Shown: positions 54,028 through 63,858, counted from the stretch's first letter. The stretch is 64,000 bases of DNA from Tenacibaculum haliotis (GCF_025215075.1 NZ_JAOBTH010000028.1:406504-470503), one strand, 5' to 3'. Notes: generated by a model from the letters alone, not told the origin. Numbers and translations: made by a program.

Positions 54028-55425
54028 TTATAAAATGATACTTCTCATTATCACGAAAGCAATTGAGCCTACTAAAAAACCTACAAAAGCTAACCAAGAT
54101 ATTTTTTTTAAATACCAGAAGAAATCAATTTTTTCCATACCCATTGCTACAACTCCTGCAGCAGAACCTATAATTAACATAGAACCTCCTGTTCCTGCCG
54201 AGAAAGCAATAAAATGCCATAACGGATTATCAATTGGTTCAGAAAACATTCCTAATGAGGCTGCTACTAAAGGTACATTATCAATTACTGCTGATCCTAC
54301 ACCTAATAAAATAACCACTAAATCAGATACATGAGTTCCTTCTAATTCACTCCCTATTAACGGAATACTCTGCTTTAAACTATCTGCAAAATTAAATAGA
54401 ATACCTAATGATTCCAAAGCCGCTACTGCCATTAAAATCCCTAAGAAAAACAAAATACTTGGCATTTCTATTTTTGATAAAGATGCGTGAACAGGACTGT
54501 GATGTGCATGTGAATCAGACTCTTCGCTATTAATATCTGTTATCGAGAATTTAGATCTACTATAAATTTCAGCAAAGGTAGCAACCACTGCTAATGATAA
54601 CATCATACCTACATAAGGTGGTAAATGTGTTACGGTTTTAAAGAATGGTACAAATACAATAGCTCCTAAACCTAAATATAACATTCTAGCGCTATGCGGA
54701 CTTTTACTACCTTCTTCATCATTTTCATCCGATTCAATATCTCCTTTAAATGCAGGTAAAAAAGAAGCGATAAAAGTTGGTACAATCATACATAATACTG
54801 ATGGTATAAATAAATACGCTACTAACATTTGCGTGCTTACTTTTTTACCAATCCATAACATGGTTGTTGTTACATCTCCAATAGGAGACCATGCTCCACC
54901 TGCATTTGCTGCAATAATAATTAAACCTGCAAACCAAATTCTATCCTCTCTTCTTTTTACAATTTTCTGTAAAATAGAAATCAATACAATTGTTGCTGTA
55001 AGATTATCAATAATTGCTGATAGAATAAATGCTAAAATTCCAAACATCCACAAAATTTTCTTTTTGCTTTTTGTTTTTACATAATCTTTAATTGTAGAAA
55101 ATCCGTCAAAATAATCAATAATTTCAACGATAGTCATTGCGCCTAAAAGGAACACTAATATTTCAGCTGTTTTACCTAAATGATGTAATAAAGTTTCTTC
55201 AACCAAATGCAGTTTATCAGTATGTGCTAAATCTCCAAACCCTTCTACTAAAGCGTGCTTTGACGAATCAAACCAATTGGCAAAACTATCAACTCCTAAT
55301 GCTACTAATGCCCAACAAATAGCCATCATTACTAATGCCGGAATTAATTTATCTAACTTTATATTATGCTCTAAAGTAATGGCTAAATACCCCATTACAA
55401 ATATTAAAATAATAGCTACTTCCAT
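54028..55425 (-). CDS. nhaD: Na+/H+ antiporter NhaD type
   Basis: 465 residues, about 12-13 membrane helices. Visible family features are LGAMTIVEIIDYFDGF, AIIDNLTATIVLISI, ANAGGAWSPIGDVTTTMLW and IDNVPLVAASLGM in the two inverted halves, with the conserved Asp-Asn ion site in each (IDN). It exchanges sodium for protons, suiting a marine or salt-tolerant organism. Next to a glutamate/leucine dehydrogenase gene 16 bp away. Confidence 0.94.
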   Translation of the reverse strand: MEVAIILIFVMGYLAITLEHNIKLDKLIPALVMMAICWALVALGVDSFANWFDSSKHALVEGFGDLAHTDKLHLVEETLLHHLGKTAEILVFLLGAMTIVEIIDYFDGFSTIKDYVKTKSKKKILWMFGILAFILSAIIDNLTATIVLISILQKIVKRREDRIWFAGLIIIAANAGGAWSPIGDVTTTMLWIGKKVSTQMLVAYLFIPSVLCMIVPTFIASFLPAFKGDIESDENDEEGSKSPHSARMLYLGLGAIVFVPFFKTVTHLPPYVGMMLSLAVVATFAEIYSRSKFSITDINSEESDSHAHHSPVHASLSKIEMPSILFFLGILMAVAALESLGILFNFADSLKQSIPLIGSELEGTHVSDLVVILLGVGSAVIDNVPLVAASLGMFSEPIDNPLWHFIAFSAGTGGSMLIIGSAAGVVAMGMEKIDFFWYLKKISWLAFVGFLVGSIAFVIMRSIIL

Positions 55426-55441
55426 TGTTTTAACTTGTTTT

Positions 55442-56674
55442 TTATATCAATTCTTTTAATGCTATTTCAAATGCTGTCGAACAAATTTTTGTTTTTGATG
55501 CACTTTTTGCAAACGCTCTTTGTAATGCCTTTTTAATAATGTTTGATGTATCATCAAATATTGCTTTATCTTCCATTGGTAAGGCTACTTTAGCTTCCAT
55601 TAAATAAGCAAAAACTCTTGCGATACCACAATTAGAAATAAAATCTGGCAATAAACTTAAATGCTTATCCGTATATTCCATAATTGGTCCGAAGAAAATT
55701 TCTTTATCTGCAAAAGGAACATTCGCTCCTGGAGATATTACCTCTAAACCAGTATCTATCATTCGCTGAACTTGGTCTTGAGAAACTAATCTTGAAGCTG
55801 CTGCTGGAACAAATATTTCTGCTGGTAAACTCCAAATTTTACTGTTAATTTCATCAAAAGGAATCATATCACTAGCAACTAATTTGTTACCATCTTTTGC
55901 TAAAAATAAATCCTTCATTTCATCCATAGAAAATCCGTTTTCATTTATAACTCCTCCTTCTCTATCAATAATACCAACAACTTTTGCTCCTAACTGCGTT
56001 AAATAATATGCTGCTGCTGAACCTACATTTCCAAAACCTTGAACAATGGCTCTTTTACCTTCAATATTTCCGCCGTAAATATTATAATAATGCTTTACTG
56101 CTTCGGCAACACCATAACCAGTTAACATATCTGCAACGGTGTATTTTTTAGATAAATCTGGCGAAAACTGCTCATCTTCAATAACTTTAATTACACCTTG
56201 ACGTAATTGTCCGATTCTGTTAATTTTATCAGCTTCGGTTGGCTTAAAATGCCCATTAAAAATACCTTCTTGCGGATGCCAAACTCCACAGCTTTCTGTA
56301 ATCGGAATTACATCTTTATCTGCATCAACATTTAAATCTCCTCCTGTTCCGTAGTAATGTTTTAATAACGGAGTAACTGCTTTATACCAACGCTCTAAAA
56401 CGCCTCTTTTTCTTGGGTCATTTGGGTCAAAGTTAATTCCCGATTTTGCACCACCAATTGCGGGTCCAGATACCGTAAATTTAACTTCCATTGTTTTTGC
56501 TAAAGATAAAACCTCGTTCTTGTTTAATCCTTTACGCATTCTTGTTCCACCACCGGCAGCTCCACCTCTTAAAGAATTGATAACCGTCCATCCTTCTGCA
56601 TCAGTTTCTTGATCTTTCCAATGAAAAACAATTTCTGGTTCTTTTTCTTCGTATATTTTAAGTAAATCTTTCAT
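55442..56674 (-). CDS. Glu/Leu/Phe/Val dehydrogenase
   Basis: 410 residues, NAD-dependent. The catalytic region KFTVSGPAIGGAKSGINFDP (about 82-101) with two Lys, and the Rossmann motif VQGFGNVGSAAAYYLTQLGAKVVG (about 205-228) are clear. The family includes glutamate and leucine dehydrogenases; residue-level data here do not settle the substrate. Its promoter lies about 145 bases upstream. Confidence 0.92.
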   Translation of the reverse strand: MKDLLKIYEEKEPEIVFHWKDQETDAEGWTVINSLRGGAAGGGTRMRKGLNKNEVLSLAKTMEVKFTVSGPAIGGAKSGINFDPNDPRKRGVLERWYKAVTPLLKHYYGTGGDLNVDADKDVIPITESCGVWHPQEGIFNGHFKPTEADKINRIGQLRQGVIKVIEDEQFSPDLSKKYTVADMLTGYGVAEAVKHYYNIYGGNIEGKRAIVQGFGNVGSAAAYYLTQLGAKVVGIIDREGGVINENGFSMDEMKDLFLAKDGNKLVASDMIPFDEINSKIWSLPAEIFVPAAASRLVSQDQVQRMIDTGLEVISPGANVPFADKEIFFGPIMEYTDKHLSLLPDFISNCGIARVFAYLMEAKVALPMEDKAIFDDTSNIIKKALQRAFAKSASKTKICSTAFEIALKELI

Positions 56675-56819
56675 AATATGTTTTTAATAAATTCTCAACT
56701 TTAATTCGTTATAATCTTTAAAATAATCTGTGTAAAATATTCTCACTAAGAGAAGCTAAAGTTGTCTCATTTAAAAAAGTTTTTGTTTATTTAATTTATG
56801 TTTAAAAAACACACTTTCA

Positions 56820-56849
56820 CAAAATTACCATAAAAAAATGATAGGTCAA
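56820..56849 (-). promoter_or_regulatory. promoter of the Glu/Leu dehydrogenase gene
   Basis: Minus-strand TTG (56849-56847), spacer of 19, TAATTTTG (56827-56820). It implies a leader of about 140 bases. Confidence 0.7.
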
Positions 56850-56871
56850 ATTTTTTAATTTAAAATTACGA

Positions 56872-57927
56872 TCAATTAAAAATAACACCAGACGAATGAT
56901 CTTTTTTTGCTCCTGTAACACTTCGCAAACAATTCACCTGATTTTCAACACGTAACACACCTAAAAAAGCAAAAATTAAAGCTTCTTTATAATTAATGAG
57001 TTCGGTGGACTGTATTTTGATTTTTATTTCTGCATAAAATTCAATTCTACCCATTAAAAAAGAATTAAAAACACCTCCGCCAGTTATTAAAACGGATTTA
57101 TTGTTACGTATAATTTTTCCTATTTGAATTGCCGAGTGCTCAATAAATGTTCTTAAAATGATTGGAATATCATGCTCCATTTTATCTATCATCGGAAAAA
57201 TAGTTGATTGCACCCATTCTAATCCTAAAGATTTTGGTGGATTTTTATCATAAAAGTCCAACGCATTTAATTTTTCTAATAACTCTTTGTTTATTTTTCC
57301 TTTGGATGCTATTTTTCCTTTATCATCATATTCAAATCCGAGTTTTTGTACATAATGGTTTAACACAATATTTACAGGGCAAATATCAAAAGCAATTCTG
57401 TTTTCATTTTCTTTAAACGACACATTTGCAAAACCACCAAGATTTACACAATTATCATAATTAGAAAACAATAACTCATCGCCAATAGGAACTAACGGAG
57501 CTCCTTGCCCTCCTAAATTAACATCTTGCGTTCTAAAATCACAAACCACTTTTTTATTCGTAATTTCAGAAATCACTTTGCCGTTACCTATTTGAAGCGT
57601 TATTCCATCATCTGGCTGATGTAGAACTGTATGACCATGAGAAGCAATAAAATCAATATTTTTTATCATATTTTTTTTGATAAATAAATTAATCTCAGTT
57701 CCCAATAACTCGCCATATTTAGCATCTAACTTTAGTAAATACTCTTCAGGAAAATGAATTGCAGTTTGCAACTTTTCTTTCCAATAGTCTGTATAAGAAA
57801 TTGTATCCGCAGTAAGTATTCTAAAGTTTTTATAATCCTTTTTATCAAACTGAACATATACTAAATCTATTCCGTCTAATGATGTTCCAGACATCAAACC
57901 TATTACAAAGTAAAAATCGTTATTCAT
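56872..57927 (-). CDS. anmK: anhydro-N-acetylmuramic acid kinase
   Basis: 351 residues of the AnmK family: IGLMSGTSLDGIDLVYVQF at the N-terminus with the phosphate loop, SHGHTVLHQPDDGITLQIGN, CDFRTQDVNLGGQGAPLVPIGD, CVNLGGFANVSF and a C-terminal TGGGVFNSFLM. It phosphorylates 1,6-anhydro-MurNAc released in cell-wall recycling. Divergent from the acyl-CoA dehydrogenase gene. Confidence 0.96.
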   Translation of the reverse strand: MNNDFYFVIGLMSGTSLDGIDLVYVQFDKKDYKNFRILTADTISYTDYWKEKLQTAIHFPEEYLLKLDAKYGELLGTEINLFIKKNMIKNIDFIASHGHTVLHQPDDGITLQIGNGKVISEITNKKVVCDFRTQDVNLGGQGAPLVPIGDELLFSNYDNCVNLGGFANVSFKENENRIAFDICPVNIVLNHYVQKLGFEYDDKGKIASKGKINKELLEKLNALDFYDKNPPKSLGLEWVQSTIFPMIDKMEHDIPIILRTFIEHSAIQIGKIIRNNKSVLITGGGVFNSFLMGRIEFYAEIKIKIQSTELINYKEALIFAFLGVLRVENQVNCLRSVTGAKKDHSSGVIFN

Positions 57928-57952
57928 AGTCTGTAAAAATAATAAAAGCTTA

Positions 57953-57983
57953 TTGAAAATATGCTACGAAAACGATATCTTTG
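57953..57983 (+). promoter_or_regulatory. promoter of the acyl-CoA dehydrogenase gene
   Basis: TTG (57953-57955), spacer of 20, TATCTTTG (57976-57983), with a leader of about 30 bases. Confidence 0.82.
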
Positions 57984-58017
57984 AACTCATTTTTTACGAA
58001 TATAATAATCATATACA

Positions 58018-59160
58018 ATGGATTTTAGTTTAACAGAAGAACACATAATGATTCGTGATGCAGCGCGTGATTTTGCACAAAACGAATTATTACCAGGAGT
58101 AATTGAAAGAGATAATGCACAAACCTTTCCAGACGAATTAGTTCGTAAAATGGGAGAAGTTGGCTTTTTAGGTATTATGGTAGATCCTAAATATGGAGGA
58201 AGCGGAATGGATGCTATTTCTTACGTGTTAATTATGGAAGAACTTTCTAAAATTGATGCTTCTGCCTCTGTTATGGTTTCTGTAAATAACTCTTTAGTGT
58301 GTTATGGTTTAGAAGCTTATGGAACTGAAGAACAAAAACAAAAATATTTAACAAAATTAGCTACTGGTGAGCAAATCGGTGCATTTTGTTTATCTGAACC
58401 TGAAGCTGGTTCTGATGCTACTTCTCAAGCAACAACTGCCGAAGATAAAGGAGATTACTACTTATTAAATGGTACCAAAAACTGGATTACCAATGGTGGT
58501 CGTGCTGGTGTTTATTTAGTAATTGCACAAACTGATCGCAGCAAAAAACATAGAGGTATCAATGCTTTTATTGTAGAAGCTGGAATGGAAGGTTTTCACG
58601 TAGGGCCTAAAGAAGATAAATTAGGTATTCGTGGTTCTGATACACATACTTTACAATTTAACGACGTAAAAGTACCGAAAGAAAACAGAATTGGTGAAGA
58701 CGGTTTTGGTTTTAAATTCGCTATGAAAACATTATCTGGTGGTCGTATTGGTATTGCTGCTCAAGCATTAGGTATCGCTTCTGGATCTTACGAATTAGCC
58801 TTAAAATATTCTAAAGAACGCAAAGCTTTCGGAACAGAAATCTGTAATCATCAAGCAATCGCATTTAAATTAGCCGATATGCATACTGAGGTTGAAGCTG
58901 CAAGAATGTTGGTTATGAAAGCTGCTTGGGATAAAGACCAAGGTAACAGTTACGATATGTCTGGTGCAATGGCAAAATTATATGCCTCTAAAGTGGCTAT
59001 GGAACAATCTGTTGAAGCCGTGCAAATTCACGGTGGTAACGGTTTCGTAAAAGATTATCATGTAGAGCGTTTAATGCGTGATGCAAAAATTACTCAAATT
59101 TACGAAGGAACTTCAGAAATTCAGAAAATTGTAATTTCAAGAGGTGTTATTAAAGGATAA
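58018..59160 (+). CDS. acyl-CoA dehydrogenase
   Basis: 380 residues. AFCLSEPEAGSDATSQATTA and NGTKNWITNGG (FAD and substrate sites), IGIAAQALGIASG, and the catalytic Glu in QIYEGTSEIQKIVISR near the end (about residue 364) are all of the short/medium-chain type. It starts beta-oxidation or branched-chain acyl-CoA oxidation; electron transfer to ETF is assumed. Single-gene unit with promoter and terminator. Confidence 0.95.
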   Translation: MDFSLTEEHIMIRDAARDFAQNELLPGVIERDNAQTFPDELVRKMGEVGFLGIMVDPKYGGSGMDAISYVLIMEELSKIDASASVMVSVNNSLVCYGLEAYGTEEQKQKYLTKLATGEQIGAFCLSEPEAGSDATSQATTAEDKGDYYLLNGTKNWITNGGRAGVYLVIAQTDRSKKHRGINAFIVEAGMEGFHVGPKEDKLGIRGSDTHTLQFNDVKVPKENRIGEDGFGFKFAMKTLSGGRIGIAAQALGIASGSYELALKYSKERKAFGTEICNHQAIAFKLADMHTEVEAARMLVMKAAWDKDQGNSYDMSGAMAKLYASKVAMEQSVEAVQIHGGNGFVKDYHVERLMRDAKITQIYEGTSEIQKIVISRGVIKG

Positions 59161-59198
59161 AACCTATCTCTTCAAATACCGTCGAGAAATCTAAATAT

Positions 59199-59230
59199 AA
59201 AGTCTAACATTAATTTGTTAGACTTTTTAT
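59199..59230 (+). terminator. terminator of the acyl-CoA dehydrogenase gene
   Basis: A perfect 11-bp stem (arms 59199-59209 and 59216-59226) and T-rich tail. Confidence 0.88.
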
Positions 59231-59309
59231 TATTTATACCCCATATAACTTTTCAACCTAATTTAAATCTATAAACAAATCAACTCTGACTCACCTTTTT
59301 CCAAAACCC

Positions 59310-59349
59310 ATTACCTTTCATCATTCACCTTTTACCTTTTACCTTTTTA
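59310..59349. repeat. degenerate ACCTTTT heptamer run
   Basis: Several heptamers of the form ACCTTT(T/C) in a row. A similar run occurs next to copy B at 63764-63791. Confidence 0.7.
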
Positions 59350-59354
59350 TATGT

Positions 59355-59440
59355 GCGTTACCACAAGGGTCGTGCTTTCCGTACTCGCTTTTTGTTCGTA
59401 CCTCACAAAAGAGCTCAAACAAAACTTCAATCGCTAACGC
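59355..59440. repeat. dispersed palindromic repeat, copy A
   Basis: Bounded by GCGTTA (59355-59360) and TAACGC (59435-59440), an inverted pair. The interior shares with copy B GCTTTCCG(T/C)ACTCGCTTT and later AAAAGAGCTCAAACAAA followed by ACTTCAATCG. The central CTTTTTGT..ACAAAAGAG could fold into a stem. Confidence 0.8.
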
Positions 59441-59452
59441 GTGTACTTATAA

Positions 59453-60241
59453 TTACAAGTCTTTAAATTCTAATTTATGTAAATGCAAACCAGAAGCCGG
59501 AGCAATATTTTTAATAAACTCAATATCAGAAGTAGGATTCAAACTTTCTTTAATAAAATTTAAGTCAAACTCACCTTTTCCTAAATCATGCAATGCTCCC
59601 ATTATTAATCGAATCTGATTTCTTAAAAAACCTTCACCCCTAACAATTAAAACAAAACTTTCTTTCGGAAAAAAAGAAGCCGTCAATTCAGTGTTTTTTT
59701 CAATCCTACAAAACACAATCTCTCTTTCAACTTTAGTTTCTTCCGTTGGTTTTGTACAAAAACGCTTATAATTATGAAAACCTTCAAATAATTTAGCACC
59801 CTCTTTCATTAAATCAACATCTAATTGCTCTCTAAAACGCGTTAAAAACGGCGCAGCATACGGATGATTTTTTTCTCCGTATGAAAAATAATAACGATAC
59901 TCCTTTAACTTCGGGTGCTGAATAATATTAAAATTATTTTCAATATTCTCAATCTTTAACGCTCGCATATCTCCTGGAGCATTGGCATTAAAATCAATCA
60001 TAAATTGATCAAAATCGACACTTTCATCAATAAATAATTGAAACGCAAAATGGGTTGCCGAAACTCTTGCGTCAGTTCTACCAACACCTAAACTTTTAAG
60101 TCGAATTCCTTTAAAAATAAACTTTAGGGTTTTATCTAAAAAAAGATGCCCCGTTTTTAAATTTGGTTGCTTTTGCCATCCATGAAAACGGAAACCTAAA
60201 TATTGAATGGTAACTAAATATGTGTGCTTGTAATTCATCAT
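59453..60241 (-). CDS. truA: tRNA pseudouridine synthase A
   Basis: 262 residues; isomerises uridines 38-40 of tRNA. GVGRTDARVSATHFAFQL (about 54-71) includes the catalytic Asp, and KEYRYYFSYG, FVLIVRGEGFLRNQIRLIMGAL near the end are conserved. Its ATG directly overlaps the ackA stop, so the three genes pta, ackA, truA probably form one transcript. Confidence 0.95.
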   Translation of the reverse strand: MMNYKHTYLVTIQYLGFRFHGWQKQPNLKTGHLFLDKTLKFIFKGIRLKSLGVGRTDARVSATHFAFQLFIDESVDFDQFMIDFNANAPGDMRALKIENIENNFNIIQHPKLKEYRYYFSYGEKNHPYAAPFLTRFREQLDVDLMKEGAKLFEGFHNYKRFCTKPTEETKVEREIVFCRIEKNTELTASFFPKESFVLIVRGEGFLRNQIRLIMGALHDLGKGEFDLNFIKESLNPTSDIEFIKNIAPASGLHLHKLEFKDL

Positions 60242-61422
60242 TATAATAAGTCGTAGGATTGCTTTGCTATTTCTAATTCTTCATTTGTAGGAATTACTAA
60301 TATTTTTACCTGCGATGTTTCTTTATGAATTTCTGTTAACTTTTTGGCTCTCATATCATTTTTAGCTTCATCTAATTCAATACCAAAGAAATCCATAGCA
60401 TTACAAACTAATTTTCTTATTAAAACAGAATTCTCACCAATTCCGGCAGTAAAAACAATTGCATCTAAACCATTCATTGCCGCAATATACGAACCTATGT
60501 ATTTTTTAATTCGATACGCATTCATATCTAAAGCTAACTGACAATTTTCATCTCCTTTTTCAGCTGCCGCTTCAATATCTCGTAAGTCACTGTGTCCTGT
60601 TAAACCTAACATTCCGCTTTCTTTTTGTAACATGTTGTTTACATAATCAGCATCATATCCTAAATTATTTATCAAGTAAAAAATTAACGAATGATCAATA
60701 TCTCCAGAGCGAGTTCCCATAATTAAACCTGTAACAGGACCAAATCCTAAACTATGATCAATACTTTTTCCGTTTTCAATAGCGGTAATACTACATCCAT
60801 TACCTAAATGAACAGTAATTATTTTAGACTTTTCTTTATGTAAATATGCAATTGCTTTCTCTGAAACATATTTATGACTTGTTCCGTGAAAACCATATAA
60901 TCGAATTTTATCTTCTTCCAAAAATTTATTCGGAATTGCATATTTATAAGCTTTCACTGGTATCGATTGATGAAATGCTGTATCAAAAACTGCTATTTGT
61001 TTTGCTTTTGTAAAAATAGCTTCAGCAACTTTAACTCCTTCTAAATTTGCAGGATTGTGTAATGGTGCCAACGAAAATAATGCTTCAATTTTATTCTTAA
61101 CTTCATCAGTTATTAAAGTTGTTTCTGTGAAAGCACTTCCTCCGTGTACCACTCTGTGTCCGACTATCGCTATTTCATCTGTCGAAGAAATTACTCCAAC
61201 TTTTTTAGCTAACAATAAATCAACTACTTTTTCTAATCCTGCTTTATGATTTTTAATTTCAAGTGCTTCTTCAATATCATTACTTGCTGATTTGTAATGA
61301 ATATTTCCTATTTCTAAACCAATTCTTTCTATCAACCCTACACAAATAACTTTTTGCTGAGGCATTTCAAACAATTGATATTTTATCGATGAACTTCCTG
61401 AATTTATTACTAAAACTTTCAT
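60241..61422 (-). CDS. ackA: acetate kinase
   Basis: 393 residues of the ASKHA family: VINSGSSSIKYQLFEM (phosphate-1), VGHRVVHGG, FDTAFHQSIP, RLYGFHGTSHKYVS, VHLGNGCSI, GLIMGTRSGDIDHSL and FTAGIGENS. With Pta it makes ATP from acetyl phosphate or activates acetate. It starts 2 bp after the pta stop. Confidence 0.97.
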   Translation of the reverse strand: MKVLVINSGSSSIKYQLFEMPQQKVICVGLIERIGLEIGNIHYKSASNDIEEALEIKNHKAGLEKVVDLLLAKKVGVISSTDEIAIVGHRVVHGGSAFTETTLITDEVKNKIEALFSLAPLHNPANLEGVKVAEAIFTKAKQIAVFDTAFHQSIPVKAYKYAIPNKFLEEDKIRLYGFHGTSHKYVSEKAIAYLHKEKSKIITVHLGNGCSITAIENGKSIDHSLGFGPVTGLIMGTRSGDIDHSLIFYLINNLGYDADYVNNMLQKESGMLGLTGHSDLRDIEAAAEKGDENCQLALDMNAYRIKKYIGSYIAAMNGLDAIVFTAGIGENSVLIRKLVCNAMDFFGIELDEAKNDMRAKKLTEIHKETSQVKILVIPTNEELEIAKQSYDLL

Positions 61423-61424
61423 AT

Positions 61425-63521
61425 TTATATATCTTGTGCTTGAATTGCTGTTAAAATAATGGTATTAAAAATATCTTCAACCGTGCATCCTCTACTCAAA
61501 TCATTTACCGGTTTATTCAATCCTTGCAACATTGGTCCTATTGCCAAAGCACCCGTTTCTCTTTGCACTGCTTTATAAGTATTATTTCCTGTGTTTAAAT
61601 CAGGAAAAATTAGCACATTTGCTTGACCTGCAACTTCAGAATTTGGTAGTTTCTTTTTTCCTACGGATGCATCAACTGCTGCATCATATTGAATTGGCCC
61701 TTCTATTTTTAAATCAGGACGTTTTTCTTTTACAATTTCAGTTGCCATTCTTACCGTTTCAACATCCTCCCCTTTTCCGGAAGCTCCAGATGAATATGAT
61801 AACATTGCTATTTTTGGGTCAATACCAAAGGAAATACTAGAATCCGCAGATGATATTGCAATCTCTGCTAATTCTTCTGCAGATGGATTTGGGTTAATAG
61901 CACAATCACCAAAAACAGAAACTCTATCTTCTAAACACATAAAAAATATTGAAGAAACAACTGAGAATCCTGGTTTAGTTTTCACAAATTGTAACGCTGG
62001 TTTTATGGTGTGCTGCGTTGTATGAGCTGCTCCAGAAACCATTCCGTCTAACAAACCTTTATATACCATCATTGTTCCGAAATAAGAAACATCTGCCATT
62101 AAATCTTCCGCCATTGCAGGACTTAATCCTTTATGTTTTCTCAATTCATATAATGTATTAGAAAAATCAGCAAAATAATCAGATTCAATCGGATTGATTA
62201 TTTCCGTTTTATCAAAATCAAAAGAAATATTTAAACGCTTAATAGCACTTTCAATAGCAACTCTTTTTCCTAAAATTGTTAAATCAACTACATCTATTTT
62301 CTGAAGTTGAGAAGCTGCCATTAAAATTCTGTCATCATTCCCTTCAGGTAATACAATGTGTTTTTTTACTTCTTTTGCTTTTTTTAATAAATTATATTGA
62401 AACATTCTTGGTGTAAGAATATCAGAACCTTTATAAGTTGTTAATTTTTCATTTAATGCAGTAACATCTACATATTTTTCAAAAATATTTATAGACATTT
62501 TAATTTTATCTACATTTTCTGCATAAATATGCGATCTAACATTTCCTAACTTAGTTGTAGTACCAAAAGTTCCTTCCTTAACCCACAAAATCGGAACTAT
62601 TTTTTCAAGACCTTCAATTAGTTTAAGTATTGATGAGTTTAATTTAATTCCTCCGGTTAAAACAATACAAGAAATTGTTGGATAATTCGTTGAGATATTT
62701 GCCTGTAAAGTTCCTAATAAAATATCAGATCTATCGGCAGGCGTAACAACCACACTTCCTTCTGTTAAATGATGTAAAAAATGGGATAATTGCATTGCTC
62801 CAACCTTAATATCACCTGTGGTATTATTTAAAAATTCTTTTCCAAATAAAATATCAGCATTAATTTCATTCAAAAATTCCTTAACCGTTGGGTTATTTAA
62901 AGTTTTATTAATTGGTATTGCGTTTATTGAAACAGATTTTGGTAAATTCTCTCCAACTTTCTTTATAATCGTTTCAATATTAGATTCTTCTATTTTATTT
63001 GCAACTACAGATATTACCTGAACATCTTTATTAACAAACGAATCATATGTTAACCTCAAACTTTGGATAAAATCTTCTAACGTTTTAGAAACACCTCCTG
63101 ATACAATAATCACGGGAATACCAAGATTTTTAGCAATCAATACATTTAAATCCATCTCTATAATTGCACCATGATCAGAAAAATCTGTTCCTTCAACAAT
63201 TACAAAATCATTTTCTGCTTCTAATTTTTTATACTTTTGAATAATCTTATTAAGAACGTCATCTTCTTTGTCGTCATTCAATTTTTGAATTAAATCAGAT
63301 CGTGTAAAAGCGTAGCAATCTTCGTAATCGTTTTTTAAATTGAAATAACTAAGTATAGTATTAATATGATTATCTCTTTTTCCTTCAATCGGATTATCAA
63401 TAATTGGTCTAAAGTAGCCAACCTTTGGTTTTTTTCTTAGCAATAACTGTATCAAACCAATACTAAGCATCGATTTTCCTGAATTAGCTTCACTTGCCGC
63501 GATATAAATAGCTTTATTCAT
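61425..63521 (-). CDS. pta: phosphate acetyltransferase
   Basis: 698 residues, the long form: an N-terminal P-loop (BioD-like) domain (about 1-215, AASEANSGKSMLSIGL), a DRTGG domain in the middle (about 215-335), and the C-terminal PTA catalytic domain (about 370-698, PEGNDDRILMAASQL, MVSGAAHTTQHT, LSYSSGASGKGEDV, GPIQYDAA). It interconverts acetyl-CoA and acetyl phosphate. It precedes ackA and truA on the same strand. Confidence 0.97.
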   Translation of the reverse strand: MNKAIYIAASEANSGKSMLSIGLIQLLLRKKPKVGYFRPIIDNPIEGKRDNHINTILSYFNLKNDYEDCYAFTRSDLIQKLNDDKEDDVLNKIIQKYKKLEAENDFVIVEGTDFSDHGAIIEMDLNVLIAKNLGIPVIIVSGGVSKTLEDFIQSLRLTYDSFVNKDVQVISVVANKIEESNIETIIKKVGENLPKSVSINAIPINKTLNNPTVKEFLNEINADILFGKEFLNNTTGDIKVGAMQLSHFLHHLTEGSVVVTPADRSDILLGTLQANISTNYPTISCIVLTGGIKLNSSILKLIEGLEKIVPILWVKEGTFGTTTKLGNVRSHIYAENVDKIKMSINIFEKYVDVTALNEKLTTYKGSDILTPRMFQYNLLKKAKEVKKHIVLPEGNDDRILMAASQLQKIDVVDLTILGKRVAIESAIKRLNISFDFDKTEIINPIESDYFADFSNTLYELRKHKGLSPAMAEDLMADVSYFGTMMVYKGLLDGMVSGAAHTTQHTIKPALQFVKTKPGFSVVSSIFFMCLEDRVSVFGDCAINPNPSAEELAEIAISSADSSISFGIDPKIAMLSYSSGASGKGEDVETVRMATEIVKEKRPDLKIEGPIQYDAAVDASVGKKKLPNSEVAGQANVLIFPDLNTGNNTYKAVQRETGALAIGPMLQGLNKPVNDLSRGCTVEDIFNTIILTAIQAQDI

Positions 63522-63537
63522 TTTTTAAAATTTTAAA

Positions 63538-63545
63538 CAAAACTA
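63538..63545 (-). promoter_or_regulatory. candidate -7 element of pta
   Basis: Minus-strand TAGTTTTG fits TAnnTTTG, 16 bases before the pta ATG. The expected TTG is not present. Confidence 0.5.
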
Positions 63546-63612
63546 ATTTAAAAAAAATTAATCTTTTATGATAATTGTTAGTATAAAATACCATTAAAAA
63601 TAATTAGTAGAA

Positions 63613-63697
63613 GCTATTCACGCTTTCCGCACTCGCTTTTTTTGTTTTTTAAAATAAAACCAAAAAAGAGCTCAAACAAATACTTCAATCGTGGCTA
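63613..63697. repeat. dispersed palindromic repeat, copy B
   Basis: Shares with copy A GCTTTCCG(C/T)ACTCGCTTT, then AAAAGAGCTCAAACAAA and ACTTCAATCG. Outer ends CACG (63619-63622) and CGTG (63690-63693) are inverted. The centre differs (AT-rich in B). Confidence 0.8.
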
Positions 63698-63763
63698 AAC
63701 CCAATTAATGTATAGTTCGTATAACTAAAACTCAACTGCTTACATTCTATCGCTTCTTTCACC

Positions 63764-63791
63764 CTTTCACCTCGACCTTTCACCTTTCACC
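63764..63791. repeat. degenerate CCTTTCA heptamer run
   Basis: Units such as ACCTTTC and CCTTTCACC repeat; a similar run lies beside copy A at 59310-59349. Confidence 0.65.
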
Positions 63792-63817
63792 CTAAATTCT
63801 TCATTTGAGTTTAGCGC

Positions 63818-63851
63818 AAAAAAAACCTCAATCTTTTCAGATTGAGGTTTA
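63818..63851 (-). terminator. terminator of the rRNA operon
   Basis: A perfect 13-bp stem (arms 63822-63834 and 63839-63851) 7 bases after the 5S end, followed on the minus strand by T's. Confidence 0.92.
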
Positions 63852-63858
63852 AAAGAAA

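Larger units (their letters stand above)
59161..59452. other. 292-bp region between the acyl-CoA dehydrogenase gene and truA
   Basis: It holds the terminator at 59199, a CCTTTTA-type heptamer run (59310-59349) and copy A of a dispersed palindromic repeat (59355-59440). No gene is seen. Confidence 0.75.
63522..63858. other. 337-bp region between pta and the 5S rRNA gene
   Basis: Holds the pta -7 candidate, copy B of the dispersed repeat (63613-63697), a CCTTTCA heptamer run and the rRNA terminator. No gene is seen. Confidence 0.7.
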
